From: Opisthorchis felineus
Taxonomy: Eukaryota; Platyhelminthes; Trematoda; Opisthorchiida; Opisthorchiidae
Assembly: GCA_004794785.1 (NCBI GenBank)
Contig: SJOL01007187.1
Coordinates: 585,870 to 649,869 of the forward strand
Reading direction: 5' to 3'
DNA length: 64,000 bases
In this document: in pieces, positions 33,021 to 45,270 of the stretch
Numbering within the stretch: position 1 is the stretch's first letter
Layout: the number at the start of each line of letters is the position of its first letter
Notes under the pieces: generated by a model
What the model was told of the DNA's origin: nothing
The model's input: the letters and a program-made list of their open reading frames with translations, nothing else
Database searches by the model: none
Position numbers and translations under genes: made by a program

Positions 33021-33891
33021 GAAGAGGGTGAAATTGGGACATGTCATTAATAATTTGCATGAAAAGTTTCGTTTTTCGGTACCTTCGCCTCCAAACGAAC
33101 TCACACAAGTAGCTGTCCACTAAAGATCGGTGTGTGCCGCATTGGCGTTTATTCTGCATCTTGTAGACGTGCCAAAGAGATTCGATGGTTTGTGTGTGAG
33201 CTCCAGTCGTTGGATACACAAAGTTTACGGTATGATTAACCGTTTCATGAGTATAATTCATGTCAATCATCGTTTCAATTCCTTGGTATGATGCCCACAT
33301 ATCGGAGATGATGATTGAGCCGGGAGCGACGCAGGCCTGGATTGTGTCCATCAAAGTGGCCGCAGTTCGATCTGGCACTGCATACATGAACACCTCTTTA
33401 GTTTCCCGGCAGATCCCTCCGAAAATCCACTGCTGGGGAAGGACTCGCCCTGCTTGGTTTTTACGGCGAGATATTAGCGTTTCATCGATCTCGACGTGTA
33501 GACTTGGGCCGCCGATAACTGTTGGAGTCTGCAAAAGCCGCCAGGCGCAAACTTCGCGAAGAAAGTTATTCCAGTCAACAGCGGTCGTGTGGCTAATAGA
33601 TAATTCCTCTGAGCAGAATTTGATTTTTGCCAAATTTTTGGACCAGCAATAAATGAATAGAATTACTGTCCTAAAATCCATCCTAGACCTCTCCAGCCAA
33701 GTTCCCTTTCGAAGACCGATTTCTTGCCTACACTGTCGGGCATTACACCTCCACCTGTCAGAAACAGTTGAAAGTGTCATTTGGTGGCCATTGTTGCATA
33801 AACGTGGCTGATGCATCACTCCGTGGCTCTGCAAAAAACGTATTGCCGTCTCCTTGTCATGAACGAGAGTTGAAAGCGTCAGAAAGTTCAT
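33016..33891 (-). CDS. Merlin transposase (DDE, IS1595/ISXO2-like), 291 aa
   Basis: Cuts and rejoins DNA at the element's terminal repeats. Length is normal for the family. The N-terminal 30-60 region has a zinc-ribbon-like pattern (C32, H36, C49, C54) likely used in DNA binding. Residues 70-115 are helix-rich (WSKNLAKIKFCSEELSIS). The catalytic core is an RNase H fold with D136 (HVEIDETLISRR), D197 (IIISDMWASY) and E237 (HTQTIESLWHVYK), the spacing and local motifs of IS1595/Merlin DDE enzymes. The C-terminus is basic (WRRRYRKTK). The ATG at 33891 is the first in frame and is followed by an unbroken frame to the TAA at 33016. The 5' leader to the element end is about 190 bp and must hold any promoter. 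No missing key residue, frameshift or stop. Activity is inferred, not shown. Confidence 0.92.
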   Translation of the reverse strand: MNFLTLSTLVHDKETAIRFLQSHGVMHQPRLCNNGHQMTLSTVSDRWRCNARQCRQEIGLRKGTWLERSRMDFRTVILFIYCWSKNLAKIKFCSEELSISHTTAVDWNNFLREVCAWRLLQTPTVIGGPSLHVEIDETLISRRKNQAGRVLPQQWIFGGICRETKEVFMYAVPDRTAATLMDTIQACVAPGSIIISDMWASYQGIETMIDMNYTHETVNHTVNFVYPTTGAHTQTIESLWHVYKMQNKRQCGTHRSLVDSYLCEFVWRRRYRKTKLFMQIINDMSQFHPLQ

Positions 33892-34015
33892 TTAAGGTTT
33901 TACGTCCGAACGGAGAAAATTTTTGCACAAAATGAGCCTAGATGCGGATAAGGAATTGTTTTCATCAAAAATAGGTCAAGGATGTGTGCGTACAATAAAT
34001 TGGAGCTGGCAAAAA

Positions 34016-34069
34016 GTGGCGGGGCTTAATTTTTCGCGCATGCACTTTTTGCATTAGTGGCGGGGCTTA
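34016..34069 (+). repeat. Merlin right subterminal direct repeats
   Basis: GTGGCGGGGCTTA occurs exactly at 34016-34028 and 34057-34069, spaced 41 bp. The outer copy overlaps the terminal repeat. Together with the left-end pair, each terminus carries two copies of the same word, as expected for paired transposase-binding sites. Confidence 0.75.
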
Positions 34070-34083
34070 TCTGGAAAAGATCC
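34058..34083 (-). repeat. Merlin right terminal inverted repeat
   Basis: 26 bp, exact reverse complement of 32922-32947. The transposase gene begins 167 bp inside it on the minus strand. Confidence 0.92.
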
Positions 34084-34091
34084 AGGAAAAG
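34084..34091. repeat. Merlin target-site duplication, right copy
   Basis: AGGAAAAG, identical to 32914-32921. Confidence 0.9.
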
Positions 34092-35998
34092 TTGTGCATT
34101 TCAAGCAGATATAGCTATTTGCGGCTATTTTGTGGATGTTCCCACGTTTCTCCTCAGTTACTTGTTGCATTACCCGTGGATCACCCTATGGCAAAGTCGT
34201 GAAGACTATTGCTGAGTTATCGTAAAATTTGCGGGAAATGCGCATAATATCTGGCCTATAGTCTGATTAGTTCGAGATGATGTCACGTGTGTTTGCCCTT
34301 TTGATTTGGTTGTAAGCAGCTGATCTGGATGGAATAAAACAACTGATCTAGCCAATACATTGATTCACTTCCTAGATTTACGGTCTTAATAGGATCAACA
34401 TTCTCCTGGTCGTCTTACTGCCACTTGAGGCTACATTGCAAGGACTACCCTGAGCTGAAGTTTCTTTGTGAGTCCGATAATTGTCTCATCGTAATTTCGC
34501 TCGCCTCAGATAGTTATTCAAACAAAATCTAGCTTCGCGACAGTTTGTATTCGCTCTTCTAACCTGGGATATTGCATCTTACCCCCGCTCCAGGAAGAAC
34601 TGGATAGAGCATCGATTCACAGAAGAAGCACTAGGTTATCGCACTTGCAGACTCACCTTTTGACGTATCCAGTTGACTAACGTAACTCGTATATTTCAGA
34701 AGGATGCCGAAATAAACACCAGTGAAGTGGATTTCTTTTCGGACACGCCATTGGGAATTAGTCGTACGCATGCAGCCAGCTAACCAAATGGACCGCTCTG
34801 TATAGAAAACAGCAAACCGATCTCATACAGTTCACTAATCAGGGGCTACCCGACACACCATTATGAAATACGTAGCAATCAAACTAGTCCTTCCATACAG
34901 CAACCGCCTGGCATTTGGACACGCAGTGAGTGTTATTTGGATAGAACTTTTCTGCACAAGGTGTATGGATGTGAAAAAGTTTGGGCCTCATGAGCTGTTG
35001 GTGCGCGGGGTAAAAAGATGCGGAAGATTGCAAAGAAAATCTAATAAGAGAAGATTTCTAAACGACACATCTAACCCCATCATGAAAAAAAATTCACAAG
35101 AACTATCCTACGTCACAGCGTGTTTAGACTCTCTCTGTAACTCTTTCAAAGCATAATGAGGTCGATGCAATTTGCAAAAGATAAATGATTCCAAATAATA
35201 GTTGACTTAACGTCGTAGCGTAGGAACGTGGAGGGTAGTGCTTTTCACCCTCGTCACTATAATGCGTTGATCACAGTACTCAAAAACTTTGGATTTCATC
35301 CTCTCAGTGGTTACAGTGAGTACTTTTCGGTTTTGCAAACACTACTTATATGATTGCTCTTAGTTGCGCTAACGGGGTATTGTATAAATCTGGGGTGAGC
35401 CCGGATAACAAATGTGAATTCGTCCATGTTTTTTATTGCACTCGAGAGCTGGCAATTCGAACGACGCCAGAAACAACCATGAATTATCATTTTGAACAAG
35501 TAAAATAATGCGACCAAGTTTGTACTGATTGTTTAAACACGGAAGTTACGGAGGAATGCATCTGATGTACTTCGAGATTGTATTATTCGGTTTCTTTCTG
35601 TTTCCCGGTTTGAACTCCACAATGGTTGCCTCGTTTTTTAAGTCTGGACTGGACGGCTAGACGACATTGTGAAACATTGTCGGTTTATCGACCGTCCGAG
35701 TTTATGTACCCTTTCGAGCGTTGTTGATCTGTTGCAACCAGGTACGCGATTGTGTTCGTCTGTTCTACGTGGTTACGTAACTCCATATGGACAGCACATT
35801 CAAAGACTTGATGAAGATGAGCCAATTACTCGACCATAATGAACAGTCATATAAAGCTGCTTCTAACTTTCTTCCGATTAGCCAATAGTGAACCCATTAA
35901 TTTCTGGTTCGCATGGTCAGAACATACTTGAAGTTAACATTTTACTGCCATCTTATAAAGCATCCTTACCGTAGCCTACTACTCTTAAGGTCGCTTAT
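34092..35998. other. Unassigned DNA
   Basis: Frames up to 97 codons (34863-35156 plus). No domain, RNA gene or repeat recognised. Confidence 0.4.
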
Positions 35999-36735
35999 AA
36001 CTCTTCCTCGTGGGACTTAGTAGCTAGGTTTATTCCCCGGGTTTCCATGAACCTTCTGTTCGACTCAAACAACAAATGGTAAGCAACTTATTTGCCAATT
36101 ATTCCGGCGTTAACGGGAGACCCAGCTGAATCTCTCTGTCTTCCACCAAATGCAGTGCACGAAGGCCACCTCATTTCTCCGTCGTCGAAATCGACGGTGG
36201 GCTGTCAAAAGGTTTTCGTCAACCTTATAGGTAATGAAACATATTTCAACGTCTCGAATATACTGCCAATTGAAACAGGAGGCCGCCTTTATGAGGCACA
36301 TTCGTTTGAAGAACATCATAAACAAGAGACTCGGCCTAGTTTCCCATTAACACCGAAGTGATTTACAAATGGATGCATTTCTGCTATTCTTAGCGAGATC
36401 CTGCATCTAAGTTCTGACTGTAGGGCAGTGTGCTTCCTAACGACCGCCTCCTGTTTCAATCAGCACTATATTCGAGACGTTGAAGTATATTTCATTACCC
36501 ATAAGGTTGACGAAAACCTTTTGACAACCCACCATCAATTTCGACGAGGGAGACATGAGGTGGCCTTCGTCCACCGCATTTGGTGGAAGACAGAGAGATT
36601 CACCTGAGTCTCTCGTTAACGCCGGAATAATTGGCAAATAAGTTGCTTACTGTTTGTTGTTTGAGTCAAACATAAGGTTCATGGAAACCCGGCGAATACA
36701 CCTAGCTAATAAGCCACACGAGGAAGAGTTTTAAG
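35999..36735. repeat. Long palindrome made of hammerhead-family repeats
   Basis: Arms at about 35999-36285 and 36446-36732 are reverse complements of each other, about 90% identical by eye, around a ~160-bp spacer. Shared words include AACTCTTCCTCGTG, CCATGAACCTT, AGCAACTTATTTGCCAATTA, CTCTGTCTTCCACCAAATGC and GGTTTTCGTCAACCTTA. The last is the segment that follows the ribozyme in other family copies. The left arm continues into the family arm (CATCATAAACAAGAGACTCG). The two arms encode near-identical 66-89 codon frames on opposite strands, an effect of the palindrome rather than evidence of coding. It could be a foldback element or two inverted insertions. Confidence 0.75.
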
Positions 36736-39700
36736 CAACCCTATGAGGTGTATGTGAAGTCTCCACAATGAATCACTTCTCATGCGTCATTTGGGCTACC
36801 TTAATGCCTTGTACGACGTCCCTTTAACTTATGTGACCAGCTCTCAAGTGCAAAACTAAACACACCCACTATGGTCCTGGAGAGTGGGCTAACCCTAATC
36901 TACGTAGGAACTCCAACTTCGACGTCGCCTGTAAATTTCACGTGTGATCTTGATAAACATATTTCACATTTCGCAGTATCAGTTTATAGGAGTGTTCTGG
37001 TGCCGTTTACTGGATATCAAGCTGGATAGCACAGTTAGCCACCAAAAGCCGCCAATAATTGAGCACAAACAGAAGTCCATTTCGACGTCACCAGTGACAT
37101 CCACGCAGCGGTAGATTCCCTAACCAGCATATTTTTTTTGCCCGCAGCTGCTGTCAAGGGCTTCTGTGGTTAAAAACACAAAGCTCAGAAGTAGAGTACC
37201 TATTACAAAGGCATATGTTGGGCGATCTCCTTCATTCTGCTTGTTTAATGGAAGTTATCTGGTGCAGTGAGCTAAGACTTCTGGGGCTGCTAAAACCACC
37301 TAATATGCTTTCCAAACATCCACTGTGTAAACATTCCTTGGCCTGACTGGCAACTAGACAAGATGGTCCAATGCTATCCAGCGGTTCTCAAACATTTGAC
37401 TCAAGTTACTTTTTGTGCAATAATGGACGGTCCCACTCAAACCTCAATTTTGAGCACATTTGTTTTAGCATTTCATACACACTGGGTGCGGAAATTCTTC
37501 TGAAGTTCTTTCATAAATGAAACCAAAACATATATATAACATTTTCCGAGTTCCTTGTTTTTAGAGTTACGATAAAAATAGCAATAGACGTTGACACTCC
37601 CTAGCCGGTAAGATCAGTCCCTATTTAATCCTATGCAAACGATCGACGTCAACTTCCGTCTTGTCGAAACTCTGGCTAGCTTTCAGGACAGCACAGATTT
37701 GTAACGGCATTCGACTTTCCAGACAAATATAAAACATCTGAATTATGACGAAAACAGATGGCTGCATTTCCTAGAATGATAAGGCTACTTTCACCCGTAC
37801 TTTAACTGTAAAGGACGAACTGCATTCGACACAACATAAAAGATAAGACAGGCAATAGATTTTGAATTACGCCCGTGTTTATTGGAAAAATTTATGAAAT
37901 GTTGAGCATCACGGTTGAAAACCATCGAAATAATCTTCAGTTTATCTGATCGACCATGGACGAAGGATGATGGGCATAAACCCACGTTGCTGTGTTGTTG
38001 ATTCAGGCTTCAAGAAACATCAATAACGTGGTGGTTCGCTCATAGTGACGGCTTTTGAACAGGAGTCGATCTCAGTCCTGTAACCGTTGTGAGTTGAGGA
38101 CGTTGCAATCAGTGAGGGTGGATTGCGATCCTGCAACAAGTGGACCTGTCGATTGTTGTAGGACATATTTCGGCACATTTTCCCGCATATATGATGCCAA
38201 CTTTCGCTGAGTTCTGCTCATCTAGGCCTCACTACAGCCACAAATGAACAAATAAAGGAGGGTATAAGGGAGAAATTAAGTTATTCATTCCTATTCAATT
38301 GCCGTGAAGCTTATTGAGAAAAGCCAAGCGCTGCCTAATAGTTCAATTCTACGTTTACATTTCTACATCTTAAATGCAGCTAGGTGTGAGACCAAGGCCA
38401 TGGCCCTTGCAAAAAGCCGGTTGAAGGACACTCCTTAATCAGACTGCGAGGGGAGGATTCCGGAACTATCCGAATGCGAGAAAGCTACCGCGGCACATTG
38501 CTCGCTCATTATCAGAAATGTTATAAGGTAGTGTATTGCTTAATTAGTGGTTCAGCCGAAAAATAAAGTATGACAGCTTTGCGTTCCACCCTCTGTGAGG
38601 TTTTACGTGAATTTGACAAAAACAGGACGTTTAGCTGGATGACTTGAAACCGCACCCACAGAGCTGTGATGTTTTGCCGGTAACGTTAAACCACAAGGTC
38701 GATGCTTACTTTTACGAGTCCGGGGCACAGCGACGAAGCGAAATTCCAGATCAAACTATTTGCTTTTCGGTTCTCAGTGAACTGCCTGGGAATCCTTTGT
38801 TAAATTTCAGTGCACGGAATGTGTAAAATCAACCTTCTTCCTTGCCAGCTCGAACAGTACTGAGGTTTTGTAAAATAAACCGGATGTGTCTCACTGAATC
38901 TCTTCAGATTCCCACTCTAGTCAACAGTATAAGCTTATTTTGTTGATTTCAGTATACACCTGAAGAGCCAGCACGAAATATGTCCAAATTGTTGTCCGAA
39001 CATGCAGAATGGTAGGTCAAACTTCTCTGTTCCAATCGACAGCCTTTTGTTGAAGATGTGGTTCTGTGTACTGCGGAGTAGACACCTGACTTGCGATACA
39101 CCATTGTGTGCCTCGTCCTTGTATCTGCACTTGGCAATGAGCAAAAATCGAGTATCCCATTTTCTTCGCATAGCCAACTGATTGTAGAATACCATACATT
39201 GCTACTGATTTGCACTGCTCTTACATTCAGCTAATTACACATCTGACCTAAAAGAGCAGTGCCTGTGCGAGAGAGCAACCGGAATCCCTTAAGAGAAGCA
39301 CAATGCTGCAAAATACGAAGAAACAGGGATATGTACGGGGCTAGAATCCTTTATCCTCTGTCACATGGAATCACCTACGGAGCTGTTCCTTCGTTAGAGA
39401 CGAAAAGGAATTCCTTATGATGTTCAAGAAGCTTAAATACTTTGCAAACAACGTACCTCCGCAAAAATCAGTTTATCGTATAACTAACTGCATTCGCAGC
39501 CTGTTGAGTAACCGGATTCATATTGCTAGTGCATGTGGCAGGACACCACCGATGTTCAGAAGACAGCATAACGCGATATTACGGAATGAAAACTACAGCT
39601 GTCCATAACTTTCAGGTCTCTAAGGCTTGACTTGTTTCCCACCGCGTGTGAATGTGCCAGGCTAATCAGCCTTCACTCCTTATCTCAGCGCACTCGACCT

Positions 39701-39769
39701 TGCGTTGGACATGCCGTTAGGTCGCGTACGAAAGCTGGAAGCCTATGACTCTAAAACGGAATAAGCAAG
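36736..39769. other. Unassigned DNA
   Basis: About 3 kb without a supportable gene. All three minus frames are open over part of 38935-39215, with a possible donor TTCAG/GTGTAT near 38960. Because three frames are open at once this is not good evidence for an exon. Confidence 0.4.
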
Positions 39770-40085
39770 TCATTTGAAAATTAATTTGGAGATGATGGAA
39801 GATGAAGTTTCCCTGTGGCTCTATTCTATAATATTCAGCTGAAAAATATTAAAAGTGAGAGACTCAGGTGGATTTCAGTTGAAGAAAGAAGCTTGAAAGA
39901 AATTCGGGGTTCAAGGCCAATCTGATGAGGTCTAAGAAGGGCAAAACAGGTAGTGGGTTGTCCCTAGCTTTCACCGACTTTATGAGTAATATTGAATTAT
40001 TGACTAAGGCGGAACGCACACAGACACTCATTGGAATAGCGAAGTGATTTACAGAGGGTTCAAGTAGAGTATCGGGAACTCAGCT
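39770..40085 (+). repeat. Hammerhead-family repeat, degraded
   Basis: Arm remnants (CATTTGAAAATTAATTTGG) precede CTGATGAGGTCTAAGAAGGG at 39923, then CAAAACAGGTAGTGGGTTGT and a TTTATGAGTAATATTG end. CTGATGA is intact, but stem II is unpaired and GAAA is AAAA. A second family word, GGGTTCAAGTAGAGTATCGG, follows at 40056, again hinting at tandem order. Confidence 0.55.
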
Positions 40086-43000
40086 CACGATTTTATCACG
40101 TGGGCTTTCCATTTTTTTCTTCATTTCATTGAGAAAAACTCTCGTAAACTTTTGTCGTTTTCCTGATGTTCTCATCATATGGCACCAGAAGATATTCTCA
40201 ATCCATCCACTGCTAGTGGCCATATAATTGTCTTTTCCTTCTTTTCGCCACCGACTTTATTATGAATCTCAGCCCAACGAGGGAGCTGGACGTGAGACTG
40301 GTGGTGTGGTTCGCTGTTGGAGCACGAATATTTACGTCAGTTTCTCAAAACATGCCTTGAATCTACAGGGACATATGCTTCATTGAATCGAGAAGGAAAA
40401 CTGTTAGGCCGTCAGTTTTTATCATTCATTTAGCATCTGTCCGCCATTTGCACCATCCACAGGTTACGAAAAACCTTTCGAAGTGTGACAAAGAAGCCTC
40501 ACACAACAAGGGAATGAAGCATATTGTCCGATGAGCGGCAACACAGGAGCCTATTCCTAACCGGGAACCATGGATTTCACGAATCGAATTTTGTAAAGTT
40601 GTCGTTTATATAGCATAAAAGTTGATATAATATGTTTATATATGTAGTTAATTTATACCGTAAAATTTAACTATCAGAACGGCGGTTCTTAGGGCAACCA
40701 TATCGGGACAGTTTGGTGGTATTCAGTGTCTACTGAATATAATGCATGCCTTTCAGGGTAGATCAAACTCAACCGTTAAAAATTAAGCCTGTCACAGTCA
40801 AACCATAAGTAGTTGCGTCAACTGTGAACATTCGTTTTTGGTAGAAGTTGTGCGAAGCTGGGAACCGAGCTTAGACTATCTTTTGTTGTGAACGTGTGCA
40901 TGGTAAAACAAAGTGGACTTGATTTGGCACACAACCAGAGGCGTTCGTTCGTGGCAAATGGAGAGCCGTTAGATTTCGCTCACTTTTCTTTGTTTAATGC
41001 AGTACATCCGAATCTGAGGTACAGCGGTGCTGTATGATAAAACTATGAAAACTGCATCGATCCACACTCACATGCCTGGTGCTTATTGGGCCCTTAACAA
41101 GGGTCGATAAAGTGATCTGCATCCTACTGAAAATTTAGGAGCAACCAATTAACTGCTCACAAGTAGTCAGGTATCCTGACGAAATCGCCTCACAGACGGA
41201 GCCAAGGATATGTCGAAAAGTATCCAGAAGGGAGTTTATTAACTAGCTGGCTTGCAGTCCTGATGATGAGTTAAGACAGTTGATGACAGTCTAAATTTCT
41301 GGTCCCGTTTTGAGTGCAGTTTTCTGATAGCGCCTGATATAGATAGGTGTGACATAAATCTATAATCCGCACTTGTTATAGAAAGCTGGACGTTTTATTG
41401 ATAGTTGTGCACTGGGTTTCGGTGATCCACGGAATCGACGGTAGCTCCCACTCCAGCCACCCACAAACGGGAGGCTGATGAAGTTTACAGTGGGCGAATG
41501 CACTCTATGTGATAAGGTCAATCTACTAAGTGATAAATACATTTAGGAAGCTGTTGTGACTTTGCCATACTGTTTTTGGCAGTAAGCCAACTTAGGTCTG
41601 TCAGCGTGGAACAAGACTTCTGAACGGCTTGTACCAGTGAAGATTGCCCTCAATTAGAAACATTCTGAGTGATGCGAAGCAGTGCTGCTCAGCTATGTTA
41701 ACGCTACTTCGTGAACATTTAATCCCTGAGGTCTAAAACGAATATTCCTACGAGGCCCATTATAATGCGCACAACTTAATGAAACCGACATATAAAGCTT
41801 ATTGAAAGGTTATGGAACACGCTCAACGAGGTGTCAAGATACTTCAGAACACACATCAACTGTGAAAACACCTTAAGTAGTAACAGTTAGACAGAATTCT
41901 GAGGGGAAAATGTGCCTCGTAATTCTGATTCTCAATTCCTGAGTGCTTCAGGGGAGTTGATTCGTGAAATTCCTTTGAACCACTGAGCCCTCTCTGTTCC
42001 TGGGATTGACGGTCATCTTTGTAGGATGTATTGTGGCTCCATCCTACTGAGGAATATATATTGATCAGATGTTCAAGCTGCAGATTATTGAAGCAAGGGC
42101 CGAAGATAATCTTAGGTCGATCTGAATGATTTAGTGCATTCAGTGTTTCTTCGATGAAACACGGTGCAATAATCTGTTTCCTGTGGACTTCAAACCAATG
42201 TAGATTATTGGCTTAAACTGGCTGTGAGCGTCACAAACCATGCGTGGTTTGAACACCATTTGAGGGCATACCTTTGACATCCGCCCTTTGAATCATTCAC
42301 CTTTCTTAAGAACAGTCTCATGGATTGTTGTCGGTGAATTTAAAGCTGGCGTTTGAGTCTTTCTTTATTTTCATTATCTGTGGCTGGTCGAAGTTTCACT
42401 GGAAGCAGCCATGGCTCTCCAACTTCTGCAGTTCAATATCAAAGGTTTCTTCTGAGGATACTGTCGAACACCTCTTTCAGGGAACATTCTCCATAGTACA
42501 GCAATGACAATTCAACCATATCTCCTAGAAGTTTCAGTCAGCTGTGTCCTTATATTATGATTCTGATGAAGTGAAAGCCTAGTGCCCCAGTCTTTCTATC
42601 CAGAAAATTTAGAGGTTGGACCACAAAGTCGGGTGGCAGTAAATCAATAAGTGGCTCACATTAGTTGTTGAACTGCTCACCGAGCATAGTACTCAGCTTC
42701 ACCACCATTCTACTAGACACCACCAGAGCACGGCTGGGTGAGGAGTACTTCACCCTTTTCTGCCTGATTTCATTCGAATACATAGAGTTGTCTCCCTTCC
42801 GTATGTCTTGCTACCACTGTGATGACTTCCAGGAGATTAGGCTGTTGCAAAATTTTGAATGGCAAGCATGAAGTAACCTGAAACCAGCGAAAACGATACA
42901 TGAGATTTGTATGTCCGAAACCGTTGAACATGCGTACAGCTAAACTACGGAGTGTACCGATGGAGCTGCATCAGTGTATAGGGTGATACAGCGTTAAGCC

Positions 43001-43212
43001 GAGGTGAAGATTGACTGAGCACCATTCGGACGGAATAACCTAGGAAGAAGGCCAAAGGTAACTAGAGGAGATGTATACACGTTGGAATTGAAGGTATGTA
43101 CCGTTCCTGCTGTCTTTAGACTACAGCTCATTTGGGAGAGAATGAAAAAGGAGATGTCACCATCCCCAGGATCTACAACTTTTCCAACTTAGAATACCTC
43201 CTGGGGCTCAGT
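40086..43212. other. Unassigned DNA
   Basis: Frames of at most 68 codons on either strand across about 3 kb. AT-rich around 40600-40680. No gene, RNA or known repeat recognised. Confidence 0.4.
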
Positions 43213-43545
43213 TCAACTGAACCAAGTTTTAGAGTATATTGATAACAGTCTTATCGTCCCCCGTTGTGAAATTAGAATCTCTCCAAAACCGAAAACTTCC
43301 CGCTTGTGCACGCTTCCAGTGGTTTGACCACTGTTGACCGGCAAATCTGATTCGGACGCCAGTCGTCTATACCTGTCACTTATGCATGAGCGATTCTGCT
43401 CGCTTATTTCACGTTGCCATTGTGTGTGTGTGTGTGTGGCAAATTGTCCGAAAGCTATAGTGGCCTGTGATTATCACCCGCGTCTGGTCAAACGGAGTGG
43501 ATGACCGACAAACACGCGTGAACCTTGACGTCGTGGTGAAGGGGG
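43213..43545 (-). repeat. (TG)n-bearing repeat, copy A
   Basis: Homologous in reverse complement to 44930-45270. Shared words, read here on plus, include GAACCAAGTTTT, CCGAAAACTTC, CAGTGGTTTGACCAC, TACCTGTCACTTATGCA, TCTGCTCGCT and CAAACGGAGTGGATGACCG. The (TG)n tract is 18 bp here (43421-43438). The repeat has no coding potential I recognise. Confidence 0.7.
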
Positions 43546-44599
43546 CAGACACGCTGAGTTTTGAATCAGTCTCGCTTATCAAAGCCAAATGGAGGTCGGG
43601 TCAAACACGAAAAATCGATCAAGGGGTTGACTGGTGATCGACTGGAAGCGCCGAACCCGTGTTGATGAGTTGTTCTGTTTGGTAGCACATTCGACAATAC
43701 ACGAAAGCAGAGGAAACAGTCTGCTGAAGTGGTCCGAGTTTGGCTGCCATTTCGAGTCTGGTCAGCTTGCTGAGACAACAGATTATTTTGTTCTATCGTG
43801 GTTTTTTGGAGCATTTTGATGCTCACGGACATGACTTTTGTGCATCCAATATTGGTAGTTAGAATGTTGCATTCATCCTGATAGGTAGGAAGTTAGTCAC
43901 ACTTCTGAAATCTTAAAGTGCGTGGTTGAACTAGCAACCTCAGTAATAACCTTCAATTTTATGATTACCAGAGAGGGTAGAGGAATTTCCAACCAAGATT
44001 TAAATTGTTTGGTCGGGCACTGCATGCAGCCAAGATTTAGTTAACACTATATCAAAATAGGCTCTGCATTCGCGCATCAACTACGGAGTCTTCTGGTATA
44101 CACTTGGTGCTAGGTTCTTTTGGAGAGAATGTGTGATTCGTTTCAAATAGTACATAACTATATTCAGTATAGACAAGCTAGAACTTTCAGCTTGGATTTT
44201 ATCTAGAGTTGTTTGTAAGCAACTTGGACATTGGCGAATGATTTTTTTTTCACATGAATCCCTGAGAGGAATGATAGACACCCAGAAAATAGCGTTTCTT
44301 TTTCTACGTTCATTGTGGGTGGAATTACCCTATAAACTAATGTTCCTTGAGACGGAACGGACTTCCACCCACGCGGGAGGTCCTATTTTAAGTGCATTTG
44401 ATATTCGCGACCTTTACCAGACCTGAAACGCCACCAGTAATTTAATCTAAATCTCGTAGGTTCGTTTATAGCCGTTTATAAATTTTCTTCAACTTATGTG
44501 TGTATGTTCATCCAACAACCTCATTCGCCACAAAAAAAACGAAATGAGACCATTCGTCTGTTTGGGTGGTGGTTTACTCACACACTTTTTGTGGGTTAG
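43546..44599. other. Unassigned DNA between inverted repeat copies
   Basis: Frames of at most 66 codons after the end of copy A, none recognisable. No transposase motif found, so the inverted pair is not supported as one DNA transposon. Confidence 0.4.
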
Positions 44600-44700
44600 A
44601 TTATGCAAATTATGACGAGAGAAACCGGTAGTAGGTTGTAAAAGTGTTTTCACCAACCTAATAAGTGATGTCGCTTCGAGACCCCAAGAAGTTCACTTTC
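44600..44700 (+). repeat. Hammerhead-family fragment
   Basis: GACGAGAGAAACCGGTAGTA at 44615 retains GAAACCGG but lacks stem II. It is followed by GGTTGTAAAAGTGTTTTCACC and AACCTAATAAGTGATG. GGTTG and CAACC could pair across this segment. Confidence 0.45.
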
Positions 44701-44929
44701 ACGATCTGCTGTCTCAAACCTTTGTTTGCAGGTATAGCTGCTGTTTCGTAAAGCCTGTGGGGTTTCTCGAGGCTTGAAGATCAGTCATACACTAAATGTA
44801 CCTTCTCATTCTATGCAGTGATCACACAGACCAGACGAAAGCAGACAAGCGCGTCGAAAATTGTTGACGTACTTGGTTATGCTGTTGGCTCAGTTACTTC
44901 TGTTTTTGAATAGGCAAAACATTAAAAGT

Positions 44930-45030
44930 GAATCATGACGTCAAGGTTCACGCGTGCTTGTCGGTCATCCACTCCGCTTGACTAGACCCGGGTGACAACT
45001 ACAGTCCACTCTTGATTTCGGACAATCTAC

Positions 45031-45078
<48 letters not shown>

Positions 45079-45270
45079 AGCAACGTTAAATGAGCGAGCA
45101 GAGTTGCTCGTGCATAAGTGACAGGTATGAATGACTGGCATCTGAATCGGATCTGCCGGCCAAATGTGGTCAAACCACTGAACGTGTGCACACGCGAGAA
45201 GTTTTCGGCCTTGAGTAGACCACATCGGGATATAATAAAATTGCTGCTACTGTACTTGAAAACTTGGTTC
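44930..45270 (+). repeat. (CA)n-bearing repeat, copy B
   Basis: Inverted partner of 43213-43545. It carries an uninterrupted (CA)22 at 45033-45076, at the same relative position as the 18-bp tract in copy A. The two copies are diverged, so the microsatellite changed length after they separated. Confidence 0.75.

Larger units (their letters stand above)
32922..34083 (-). mobile_element. Complete Merlin DNA transposon
   Basis: A 1162-bp element bounded by perfect 26-bp terminal inverted repeats (32922-32947 and 34058-34083, starting GGATCTTTTCCAGATAAGCC) and an 8-bp target duplication. It contains one uninterrupted transposase gene on the minus strand. Merlin is the eukaryotic superfamily related to bacterial IS1016/IS1595 and is known from schistosomes and other animals. 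Perfect TIRs, perfect target duplication and an intact frame point to recent insertion and possible present-day autonomy. Subterminal repeats of the TIR inner part occur at both ends. Confidence 0.93.

Noticed and set aside
36092..36637. Paralogous protein pair on opposite strands
   Set aside because: The two similar frames are the same palindromic sequence read from each arm, not evidence of genes.
38935..39215. Host exon on the minus strand
   Set aside because: All three minus frames are open, so openness carries no information, and the splice-like ends are weak.
43213..45270. Single DNA transposon with long inverted ends
   Set aside because: No transposase motif, no target duplication and diverged arms. 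Two separate inverted repeat copies are simpler.
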